This document shows, in pieces, positions 44,526-51,391 of a DNA stretch of 64,000 bases. Positions within the stretch are counted from its first letter, which is position 1, and each line of letters begins with the position of its first letter. Source of the DNA: Alienimonas californiensis (lineage in GTDB: Bacteria; Planctomycetota; Planctomycetia; Planctomycetales; Planctomycetaceae); the NCBI RefSeq assembly GCF_007743815.1, contig NZ_CP036265.1, positions 2,286,323 to 2,350,322 of the forward strand, in the 5' to 3' direction. Under the pieces are notes generated by a model. The model was not told the origin of the DNA. It did no database searches and worked only from the letters and a program-made list of their open reading frames with translations. Both the position numbers and the translations under genes were made by a program.

Positions 44526-45205
44526 GGCGTCACCTCGGTAGGAACCGCGGCCTTCACCTGCCGCAGGAGTCCGGCGATCTGGGACTGGAACTCCGCCCGG
44601 TCCCCGCACGAGAGGCACCAGTGGACCACGGCCAAGGCATCGGCCACTCCTTCACAGGCGGACAGAGCCTCCCGGGCCTGACGGACGACGCCCCGCAGCT
44701 GCCGCGGCTTCACCCCCAGCCGGACGGCCGCCGCCTCGGGACCTTCGGTGGAGTGCATCAGCAGCGCCGTCTGAAATCGCGGCGACAGGGACAGGAGGGC
44801 GGTGCGAAGCGTCGCGAGGGCGGCGGGAAACGCCTCCCGCAACTCGGCCCCCTCCGCCGGGTCGAGGCGGTCGTCGGTCGGCGGCACCACGTCCTCGAGC
44901 GGGACCGGCTCAGCCTTCAGATGTTCCAGCTTGCGGGCGTCCCGCTCAGCGGCGTACGCCAACTTCGGGCCGGTGTCGGATTCGCTGGGCCCGGCGTGAC
45001 GACGGTGCGGGTTGCGGAGCAGGGCGTCGAGCCCTTCCTCGAAGCAGCTAATCCGATAATTGCGACCGGCCTGGGGATACTTCAGGCGGAGCCGCCGCTC
45101 TTGGAGCAGAAACAGGGCGTAAACATAGCCCAAGCCGTGCTTTTCGACCAAGGGGCCGACATCGAGGTCAGCGCGCAGCCGCCCCGTGGGGGTGTAACGT
45201 TTCAT
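44522..45205 (-). CDS. sigma-70-like regulator (region-4 type)
   Basis: 227 residues from the ATG at 45205, preceded by GGAG with 6-bp spacing. The segment LRTALLSLSPRFQTALLMHS, then AVRLGVKPRQLRGVVRQARE, at about 145-190, is the pattern of sigma region 4 or an ECF-like helix-turn-helix, with the canonical gap before the second helix. An upstream helical domain (VEKHGLGYVYALFLLQERRL) might be region-2-like but no clear promoter-melting motif is visible. It overlaps the GIY-YIG gene by 4 bp and heads the cluster, so it probably controls or is co-made with the nuclease and ATPase. Confidence 0.6.
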   Translation of the reverse strand: MKRYTPTGRLRADLDVGPLVEKHGLGYVYALFLLQERRLRLKYPQAGRNYRISCFEEGLDALLRNPHRRHAGPSESDTGPKLAYAAERDARKLEHLKAEPVPLEDVVPPTDDRLDPAEGAELREAFPAALATLRTALLSLSPRFQTALLMHSTEGPEAAAVRLGVKPRQLRGVVRQAREALSACEGVADALAVVHWCLSCGDRAEFQSQIAGLLRQVKAAVPTEVTP

Positions 45206-45395
45206 GAAATCTCCGAGGGAACCTGACAAACGACCTCATTGAGGCCGCAGCCGTGGCGGTTGGGAGCGAGGCGGTTTCTGCTGCCGAGGGAAAACCAGTG
45301 GCAGCCGGCGTCGCGGGGGGGGGGACGGTCGGAAACGCGACCCCTCATGAGTATAAGGGGGGCATACCGCCACGATCGGCACTCGAGATCCGCCC

Positions 45396-45628
45396 GTGCC
45401 CGAAGATTTTCCTGGATCGGCCCGCGCCGCCATCGCTCGGACCGGACTGTCCCGCCCGGTGCGCCTCGCCCTCGACCTCGGGGTATTGGCCGCCGATCGG
45501 GCCTTTTTCGACGACGGCTGCGGTCCAGGGGGAATGTCCGGCGGCTCCGAGCCGCGGGGTTAGAAGTCGCTGGGTGGGATCTGCACCACCGGCTGGCCTG
45601 CTCCCAGAAACTGATCCATTCGCTATGA
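45396..45628 (+). pseudogene. decayed start of a phosphorothioation-associated methyltransferase
   Basis: The plus strand encodes AIARTGLSRPVRLALDLGVL, then AADRAFFDDGCGPGG, and after a frameshift NVRRLRAAGLEVAGWDLHH. Together these match the N-terminus of the putative methyltransferases linked to DNA phosphorothioation (TIGR04096 type), whose normal motif is FFDYGCGRGDDVRRL followed by GWDP. Only about 70 codons remain; the frame is broken and the motif changed. It is the only plus-strand gene-like piece in the island and lies at its decaying right end. Confidence 0.7.
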
Positions 45629-45665
45629 GAGCGAGGACAGAGGGTCAGGACGTGCGGGGCAGGAG

Positions 45666-45806
45666 CTAGGCGAGAGGCCGAATGAACGCCTCGCACGTCC
45701 GCGCGAACGCCGTCGGGGCCACGTACCCCAGCGAACTGTGCGGTCGCGTTTCGTCGTCCTCGCGCCGCCAGGCACCCGTCAAAGCCCGAGCCTCCCGCCG
45801 CCAGTG
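45666..45806 (-). pseudogene. IS3-family transposase 3' remnant
   Basis: The minus strand ends with WRREDDETRPHSSLGYVAP, then TAFARTCEAFIRPLA and a TAG stop at 45666. This is the C-terminus of an IS3-type OrfB transposase (the NxxRPHSSLGY signature). About 45 codons survive; the catalytic DDE part is gone. It lies between the decayed methyltransferase and the displaced integrase tail. Confidence 0.75.
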
Positions 45807-45825
45807 TGACCGCCTCGGCGGAGAA

Positions 45826-46037
45826 TCACCCGCCGCTCGCCCCCACCATCGCCAGCACGCCGGCCTTCACCGCGTCCGGCAGCGTCTCCCACGCGGCGAC
45901 GACGCGGGCGAGGTCCGGGTTGACGGGGTCCTCGGGCGGCTTGTTCTCAGCGGGTCCGGCAACCAAACCGGCAACCACGGTTTCGGCGTCGCCGGAAGTC
46001 TCTTTCCCTCCGCCGGTTACGTCGCCCGGGCGGGGTG
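45826..46037 (-). pseudogene. displaced C-terminal coding end of the integrase
   Basis: The minus strand, in the frame that also reads through the right att core, encodes TPRPGDVTGGGKETSGDAET, a linker, PDLARVVAAWETLPDAVK and AGVLAMVGASGG before TGA at 45828-45826. This is the kind of tail planctomycete integrases end with. Joined to the integrase at the att core it adds 70 residues in frame. It has no start of its own, so it is silent while the element is integrated unless read from an upstream start through the right core. Confidence 0.75.
45958..45977. repeat. tandem GGCAACCA, candidate integrase arm site (right)
   Basis: Two direct GGCAACCA copies with a 4-bp gap, 61 bp inside the right core and within the displaced integrase tail. 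They pair with the copies at 25152-25170. Confidence 0.5.
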
Positions 46038-46082
46038 TTTTGAATCCTTCGCGTCTGCCATTCCGCCACTCCGGCAGGAGTG
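46038..46082. repeat. right attachment core (45-bp direct repeat)
   Basis: A perfect copy of 24944-24988: the 5' half of tRNA-Leu from its first base through the anticodon loop, plus 7 bp of upstream flank. The 3' half is absent, so this copy cannot make a tRNA. Confidence 0.93.
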
Positions 46083-46346
46083 TCCCCCGCACCACGGACA
46101 CGGCGTCCGGGGGGCGGGGTTCGCCCACTCTAACCCTTGAATCGTAGGTTTCCAGCCCGGCGGCGCCCGCGGGGGCGTCAGTGCGGGCGGGCCGCGGCGA
46201 ACGGGGACGCGTGCCCACGCGTTTCCGTCCGTGCAGGCGCCCCATTGATCGGTTCACTGCGCCGCTCATCCGCCGCTCGCCTCCAGCATCGCCAGCACGC
46301 CGGCCTTCACCGGCTCCGGCGGCGTCGCCCGGGCGGGGCGCTTTGA
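46083..46346 (-). pseudogene. scar of earlier integration: int-tail flank and a second truncated int end
   Basis: 46083-46223 repeats the coding flank that precedes the att core in the integrase ([20 protein letters not shown] against [20 protein letters not shown]). 46346-46266 on the minus strand then reads FKAPRPGDAA, corresponding to the start of the displaced integrase tail, and, after an internal deletion that shifts the frame, VKAGVLAMLEASGG and a stop. This is what remains of at least one more related element that used the same tRNA. The anticodon-loop TTCAAA is kept at the start of the last piece while the tRNA 5' half beyond it is gone. Confidence 0.65.
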
Positions 46347-46572
46347 ACCCGGGCGGGGACGGCGGGCGACTTCGAAGGCGTCCAGTGCGGTTTGAGACGG
46401 CGTCTCCTGAGAGAACCGCCATCGTGAACGGCGGCCCGTTCTACTCCTCCGTCGCCCGCGGCATCGATCGGACGGAGAGTCCCGCGGGAGGGGCCCGGCG
46501 GCGTCGCCCGCGGCCGCGAGGCTTGATTCGCCCGGTTGGGTTGTGGAGGACGGGGGGCTTGGCCATGTTGCT

Positions 46573-46582
46573 CAAACGTTTG
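46573..46582. promoter_or_regulatory. LacI-type operator palindrome upstream of the ribose cluster
   Basis: CAAACGTTTG, a perfect 10-bp palindrome with the central CG typical of LacI-family operators, stands 43 bp before the lacI-type start codon. It fits autoregulation by the regulator encoded next and control of the whole rbs cluster. No second copy is seen inside the cluster. Confidence 0.6.
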
Positions 46583-46624
46583 CACAAGGCCCGCTCGTTT
46601 CCGGCTGTTCGTGACGTCCCGCCC

Positions 46625-47716
46625 ATGTCCGCCTCGAACCTGACGGTCACGCTTGGGGACGTCGCGGCGGCCGCGGGGGTGAGCGTGTCCACCGCGTCGC
46701 GGGCTTTGAGCGGCAACGCGAAGGCGTGTCGGATCAGCGACGCGACGGCGGACCGGGTCCGGAATCATGCCCGGCGGCTGGGGTTCCGGCCAAACCTGCT
46801 GGCCCGGTCCCTGCAGTCGCGGCGGAGCGGGCTGCTGGGAGTCGTCGTGCCGGACGTGGCCAACCCGTTCTTCGCCGCGATCGCCAAGGAAGTGACGCGG
46901 GGGGCGGAGGAGACCGGGCGGAGCGTGCTGCTGGCGGACAGCGGGGAGTCCAGCGACCGCGAGGTCAAGCTCGTCGCCGAGCTGCAGGCCCGGCGGGTGG
47001 AGGGGCTGGTGGTCTGCCCGGTCGGGGTGGACTCGGACCATCTGGAGGCCGCGAACGCCGCAGGGACGCCGGTCGTGGTGGTCGACCGCGGGTTTCGGGG
47101 CGGGTCGCTGCCGACCGTCACGTCGGACCACCGCGGCGGGGCGGAGCGGCTGGTCGAGCACCTGGTGGGGTTGGGGCACCGGGCGATCGGGATCGTGCAG
47201 GGGCGGCCCGGCACGCTCCCGAACGACGACCGGCTGCGGGCCGCCCGCCGCACGTTGGCCGCCGCCGGGGTGCCGGCCGACGACGTGCCGGTCGCGGGGG
47301 ACGGGTTCACGGAGCGGTCCGGGTACGAGTCGGCCGCCCGGCTGCTGGCGGATCGGCCGGACGTGACGGCCCTGTTTGCGTTCAGCACGCCGAACGCATT
47401 CGGGGCTTTGCGGGCCGCGGCGGAGGCGGGGAGGTCCGTGCCGGACGATCTGGCAATGGTCTGCTTCGACGAGGTGCCGCACGTGGAGTTCCTCCGCGTT
47501 TCGCTGACCGCCGCCGCCCAGGACGTGCGGCGATTGGGGCGGACCGCGGCAGAGGTGATGGCGGAGCGGCTGGAGACCGGCCGCCCGCCCCGGCGCCGGC
47601 GGTACACAGTGCCGGTGAAGTTCGTCGCCCGCGCCTCCTCCGGCGGGCCGCTCCCGGGGGCCGGGGCGAGGCGGACCCGCTCGCGTGAGCTGGTCCCGGC
47701 GGGGGCGCCGCGATGA
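46625..47716 (+). CDS. LacI-family transcriptional regulator of ribose genes
   Basis: 363 residues from the ATG at 46625. The N-terminal helix-turn-helix is VTLGDVAAAAGVSVSTASRA with the hinge region ATADRVRNHARRLGFRPN; a periplasmic-binding-type ligand domain follows (GVVVPDVANPFFAAIAKEVT, VVVVDRGFRGGSLPTV, AMVCFDEVPHVEFL). It binds DNA as a dimer and responds to a sugar, probably ribose given the downstream genes. Its stop overlaps the ribokinase start (ATGA). A GC-rich C-terminal tail of about 30 residues has no known role. The frame is open upstream, but only this start leaves the HTH at the N-terminus. Confidence 0.88.
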   Translation: MSASNLTVTLGDVAAAAGVSVSTASRALSGNAKACRISDATADRVRNHARRLGFRPNLLARSLQSRRSGLLGVVVPDVANPFFAAIAKEVTRGAEETGRSVLLADSGESSDREVKLVAELQARRVEGLVVCPVGVDSDHLEAANAAGTPVVVVDRGFRGGSLPTVTSDHRGGAERLVEHLVGLGHRAIGIVQGRPGTLPNDDRLRAARRTLAAAGVPADDVPVAGDGFTERSGYESAARLLADRPDVTALFAFSTPNAFGALRAAAEAGRSVPDDLAMVCFDEVPHVEFLRVSLTAAAQDVRRLGRTAAEVMAERLETGRPPRRRRYTVPVKFVARASSGGPLPGAGARRTRSRELVPAGAPR

Positions 47717-48642
47717 GTCCCGCCGCCCCCCGCGTGGTCGTCCTCGGTTCGCTCAACACGGACCTCGTCGTCCGCTGCGCCGAACTGCCCGCCCCGGGGC
47801 AGACGGTCGCCGGCCGGTCGGTCGCGGAGTTCGGCGGGGGGAAGGGGGCGAATCAGGCGGTCGCCGCGGCGCTGGCCGGCGGGGACGTGGCGATGGTCGG
47901 GGCGGTGGGGGAGGACGCGGCGTCCGGGCGACTGGTCGACGGGCTGGTCCGCCGGGGGGTGGACTGCGGGGCGGTGGTGCGGCGGGCGGGGACGCGGGGC
48001 GGCACGGCCGTCATCACGGTGGACGACCGTGGGCAGAACTCGATCGTCGTCGTCCCCGGGGCGAACGGCACGGTCGGGCCGGCGGACGTCGCGGCGGCGG
48101 AGGCGACGATCGCGGCCGCGGACGTCCTGCTCGTCCAACTGGAGATCCCGGTGGACGCCGTCCTCGCGGGCGTCGCGGCGGCGAAGCGGGCGGGGGTGCG
48201 GGTGATCTTCGACCCGGCCCCGGCGGTCGCCGGCCTGCCGGACGAGTTGTTCGCGGTCGACCTGCTGTGCCCGAACGAGACGGAGGCCGCGATCCTCAGC
48301 GGACTGCCGGTGAAGAGCCCCGAAGACGCCGAACGGGCCGCCGACCGCCTCCGGGAGCGCGGGGCGACGCGGGTGGCCGTGACGCTGGGGGACGCCGGCA
48401 CGCTGCTGTGCGACGCCGCCGGCGCCCGGTTGATCCCGCCGTTCCCCGTGATCGCCGTCGACACCACCGCCGCCGGCGACGCGTTCGCCGGGGCTCTCGC
48501 GGTGCGGTGGGCCGCCACGGACGACCTCGACGCCGCCGTGCGGTTCGCCAACGCCGCCGGGGCTCTTGCCGCCTCCGCCGCCGGAGCCCAGGACAGCATG
48601 GCGACCGCCGCCGACATCCACGCCCTCATGGCAGACCGCTGA
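47713..48642 (+). CDS. rbsK: ribokinase
   Basis: 309 residues of the PfkB/ribokinase family, which phosphorylates ribose to ribose-5-phosphate with ATP in the cytoplasm. The start VVVLGSLNTDLVVRCAELPA and GGGKGANQAVAAA (about 41-53) are the sugar-binding signatures. DTTAAGDAFAGAL near 255 is the C-terminal PfkB signature with the catalytic Asp; the usual GAGD has Ala first (AAGD), a form also seen in working ribokinases. It is coupled to lacI upstream (ATGA) and to rbsB downstream (TGATG). Confidence 0.92.
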   Translation: MSPAAPRVVVLGSLNTDLVVRCAELPAPGQTVAGRSVAEFGGGKGANQAVAAALAGGDVAMVGAVGEDAASGRLVDGLVRRGVDCGAVVRRAGTRGGTAVITVDDRGQNSIVVVPGANGTVGPADVAAAEATIAAADVLLVQLEIPVDAVLAGVAAAKRAGVRVIFDPAPAVAGLPDELFAVDLLCPNETEAAILSGLPVKSPEDAERAADRLRERGATRVAVTLGDAGTLLCDAAGARLIPPFPVIAVDTTAAGDAFAGALAVRWAATDDLDAAVRFANAAGALAASAAGAQDSMATAADIHALMADR

Positions 48643-49718
48643 TGACCCCGCCCCCCCGCCCCCCCGTGACGATGTCCCGCCGCTTCGCCGCCGCGTCCGC
48701 CCTCGCCGGTCTTCTCGCCGCCGCTCCGCTGTGGAGCAGCGGCTGTTCGTCGGGCACCGACGCGCCCGACGGCGAAGCGGCCGGCGACGGCGGCAAGCCG
48801 CGGGTCGCGCTGATCATGAAATCCCTCGCCAACGAGTTCTTCGCGACGATGGCCGAGGGGGCCGAGACTCATCAGGCGGCGCACGCCGACCAGTACGACC
48901 TGATCGTCAACGGCATCAAGGACGAGCGGGATCTCAGCCGGCAGGTGGCGTTGGTGGAGGAGATGGTCGCCGCGGGGGTGGACGCGATCGTGATCGCCCC
49001 GGCGGACTCCAAGGCGCTCGTTCCCGCCCTGCGGCGGGCGGAGCAAGCGGGCGTGACCGTGGTGAACATCGACAACCGGCTGGACGCGGAGATCCTCCGG
49101 CAGGACGGCGTGACGATCCCGTTCGTCGGGCCGGACAACGCCGCTGGGGCGGAGCGGGCCGGGGCGTACCTCGCGGAGACGCTGGGCAAGGGCGACTGGC
49201 AGGTGGGCGTGCTGGAGGGCGTCCGCACCTCCGAGAACGCTCGGGCACGCAAGGCGGGGTTCGAAGCGGCGATGGCGGACGCCGGAATCGAGATCGTGGA
49301 CAGCCAGTCCGCGGAGTGGGAGATGAGCCGCGCCAGCACGGTGGCGGCGTCGATGCTCAGCGAACATCCGGAGATCGACGCACTGCTCGCCGCGAACGAC
49401 TCGATGGCCCTGGGGGCGCTGTCCGCGGTGAAAAGCGCCGGGCGGGAGGGGGAGGTGCTGATCGTCGGGTTCGACAACATCGGCGCCGTCCGGGAGGCGA
49501 TCCGCGACGGCAAGATCCTCGCCACCGTGGATCAGCACGGCGACGAGTTGGCCGTGTTCGGCATTGAGGCGGCCCTGCGGGAACTGGCCGGGGAGCCGGC
49601 CGCGGGGGATGTGGAAACCGCCGTCGACCTCGTCACCGCGGAGACGATCGCCGCCGAAGCGAAAACCGCCGAAGCGAAATCCGCCGAAGCAGAGGCCGCC
49701 GACGGGGAGGCGCCGTGA
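48642..49718 (+). CDS. rbsB: ribose ABC transporter substrate-binding lipoprotein
   Basis: 358 residues. A lipobox ends the signal peptide (SSGC, Cys35 from this start, Cys25 from an alternative ATG at 48672), so the protein is membrane-anchored rather than free as in E. coli. The binding fold is type I: PRVALIMKSLANEFFATMAE, VDAIVIAPADSKALVPALRR, NIDNRLDAE and LIVGFDNIGAVREAI. It captures ribose or a related pentose for RbsAC. The C-terminus is a repetitive Ala/Glu/Lys stretch (IAAEAKTAEAKSAEAEAA) made of near-repeats. The start overlaps the rbsK stop. Confidence 0.9.
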   Translation: MTPPPRPPVTMSRRFAAASALAGLLAAAPLWSSGCSSGTDAPDGEAAGDGGKPRVALIMKSLANEFFATMAEGAETHQAAHADQYDLIVNGIKDERDLSRQVALVEEMVAAGVDAIVIAPADSKALVPALRRAEQAGVTVVNIDNRLDAEILRQDGVTIPFVGPDNAAGAERAGAYLAETLGKGDWQVGVLEGVRTSENARARKAGFEAAMADAGIEIVDSQSAEWEMSRASTVAASMLSEHPEIDALLAANDSMALGALSAVKSAGREGEVLIVGFDNIGAVREAIRDGKILATVDQHGDELAVFGIEAALRELAGEPAAGDVETAVDLVTAETIAAEAKTAEAKSAEAEAADGEAP

Positions 49719-51391
49719 CGGCGGACGCGGCCGACGCCCCGCCGCTGCTGGCGGCCCGCGGGCTGACGAAGCGGTACGGGACCGTGACGGTGCTGGACGG
49801 GGTGTCCGTGGACGTCCGGGGGGGGGAGGTGCACGCGCTGCTGGGGGCGAACGGGGCGGGCAAAAGCACGCTGTGCAAGATCCTCAGCGGGCTGACGCCG
49901 GCGTCGGCCGGGTCGGCGACGCTGGGCGGGGCGGCGTACGCCCCGGCGTCGAAGCGGGAGGCGGAGGCCGCCGGCGTGGAGATCGTCCAGCAGGAACTGA
50001 ACCTGATCGGCACGTTGTCGGTCGCGGAGAACCTGCTGTTCGCCCGCCTGCCGAACCGGCTCGGGGCGCTGCGGGTCGGCCGGCTGCACGCCGAGGCCCG
50101 GGGGATCCTGGACCGGTTCGGCCTGCCCGGCGTGGACCCGCGGGCCCCGGTCAGTTCGCTGGGGGTGGGCCGGCAGCAGATGGTCGAGATCGCCGCCGCC
50201 CTGGCCCGCGACTGCCGCGTGTTGATCCTCGACGAGCCGACCGCGGCCCTGTCGGACACCGAGGCCGGGCAGCTATTCGGCCATCTACGGGATCTCCGGG
50301 ACCGCGGGGTGGCGGTCGTCTATATCAGCCACCGGTTGGACGAGGTGAAGGAACTCGCGGACCGCGTGACGGTCCTCCGCGACGGCCGGCACGTCGTCAC
50401 GCGGGACACGGCCGGGCTCTCCACCGACGACATGGTCGCCCTGATGAGCGGCGAAGAACGGGACGGCGGGCCGTCCGCATTCCGCTCCCACCGTCGTGAG
50501 GGCGACGGCGCGAAGGACGTCGCGTTGCGGGTTCGCGGGCTGTGCCGGGGGCCGGTGCGGGACGTCTCGCTGGAGGTGCGGCGGGGGGAGCGGCTGGGGG
50601 TGACCGGGCTGGTGGGGGCCGGGCGGACGGAGTTGCTGCGGGCGATCTTCGGGGCGGACCGCGCGACCGCGGGGGCGGTGGAGGTCGGAGGCGTGCCGCG
50701 GGGTCGGTTCCGCCACCCGCGGGCGGCGGTGGCGGCGGGGCTGGCGATGGTCACCGAGGACCGCAAGTCCGACGGCCTGCTGCTGGCCCAGCCGGTCAGC
50801 GTGAACGTGACCCTGTGCAGCCTGTGGGCGAAGTTCTGCCAGTTCGGACTGCTCCGCGGGGCGGCGGAGCGGCGGGCGACGGCGGGGCTGATTGCGGACC
50901 TCGATGTCCGGTGCCACGGCCCGGACCAACTCGCCGGGCAGCTCAGCGGCGGGAACCAGCAGAAGGTGGCCGTCGGCAAGTGGCTGGTCCGCGGGGCGGA
51001 CGTGCTGCTGTTCGACGAGCCGACGCGGGGGATCGACGTCGCCGCCCGCCGCCGGATCTACCGGCTGCTCGACGCCCTCGCCGCCGACGGGAAGGCGTGC
51101 GTGATCGTCAGCAGCGACCTGGAGGAGCTGTTCGAGACCTGCGACGCGATCGCCGTGCTGTGCGACGGCCGACTGACCGGCACGTTCCGGCGGGGCGAGT
51201 GGACCCGCGAGAAGATCCTCCAAGCCTCGTTCGACTCCGGCCCCGACGGCCGCCGTTCCTGCTCCGCCGCCTCCCACGCCGCCGCCTCCCACGCCGCCGC
51301 CTCCCACGCCGCCGCCTCCCACGCCGCCGCCTCCCACGCCGCCCCGGCCGCCGCAACCTCCGACGCCGCCCCGGCGGACCGCCGCGTATGA
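49715..51391 (+). CDS. rbsA: ribose ABC transporter ATPase
   Basis: 558 residues from a GTG overlapping the rbsB stop. Two fused ABC domains: the first has Walker A GANGAGKSTL (about 46-55), a signature-region SSLGVGRQQMVE and Walker B VLILDEPTAAL. The second has GLVGAGRTEL in place of a standard P-loop, LSGGNQQKVAVGKWLV as signature and VLLFDEPTRGID as Walker B. This asymmetry is normal in RbsA/MglA proteins. It powers sugar import through RbsC. The C-terminus carries a low-complexity Ala-Ser-His-Ala-Ala repeat from a 15-bp tandem DNA repeat. Confidence 0.92.
   Translation: MTADAADAPPLLAARGLTKRYGTVTVLDGVSVDVRGGEVHALLGANGAGKSTLCKILSGLTPASAGSATLGGAAYAPASKREAEAAGVEIVQQELNLIGTLSVAENLLFARLPNRLGALRVGRLHAEARGILDRFGLPGVDPRAPVSSLGVGRQQMVEIAAALARDCRVLILDEPTAALSDTEAGQLFGHLRDLRDRGVAVVYISHRLDEVKELADRVTVLRDGRHVVTRDTAGLSTDDMVALMSGEERDGGPSAFRSHRREGDGAKDVALRVRGLCRGPVRDVSLEVRRGERLGVTGLVGAGRTELLRAIFGADRATAGAVEVGGVPRGRFRHPRAAVAAGLAMVTEDRKSDGLLLAQPVSVNVTLCSLWAKFCQFGLLRGAAERRATAGLIADLDVRCHGPDQLAGQLSGGNQQKVAVGKWLVRGADVLLFDEPTRGIDVAARRRIYRLLDALAADGKACVIVSSDLEELFETCDAIAVLCDGRLTGTFRRGEWTREKILQASFDSGPDGRRSCSAASHAAASHAAASHAAASHAAASHAAPAAATSDAAPADRRV
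51269..51343. repeat. five perfect 15-bp tandem repeats in rbsA
   Basis: GCCTCCCACGCCGCC is repeated five times without a mismatch inside the rbsA 3' end. It encodes (Ala-Ser-His-Ala-Ala)5. The 15-bp period keeps the frame, so copy number can change by slippage without breaking the gene. Confidence 0.97.

Larger units (their letters stand above)
24944..46082. mobile_element. integrative element in tRNA-Leu(CAA)
   Basis: A 21.1-kb island bounded by a perfect 45-bp direct repeat, with a tyrosine integrase next to the tRNA end. All intact genes are on the minus strand: integrase, helicase-like ATPase, TOPRIM primase, small DNA-binding protein, several unknowns, Res, Mod, GHKL ATPase, GIY-YIG nuclease and sigma-like regulator. 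No capsid, terminase large subunit, portal, relaxase or type IV secretion gene is visible, so it is more like a phage satellite or a replicating integrative plasmid than a complete phage or conjugative element. The right end contains decayed genes. Confidence 0.88.

Noticed and set aside
45202-45696. A 164-codon minus frame between the regulator and the IS3 remnant
   Set aside because: It overlaps the decayed methyltransferase on the other strand and has no protein-like pattern.
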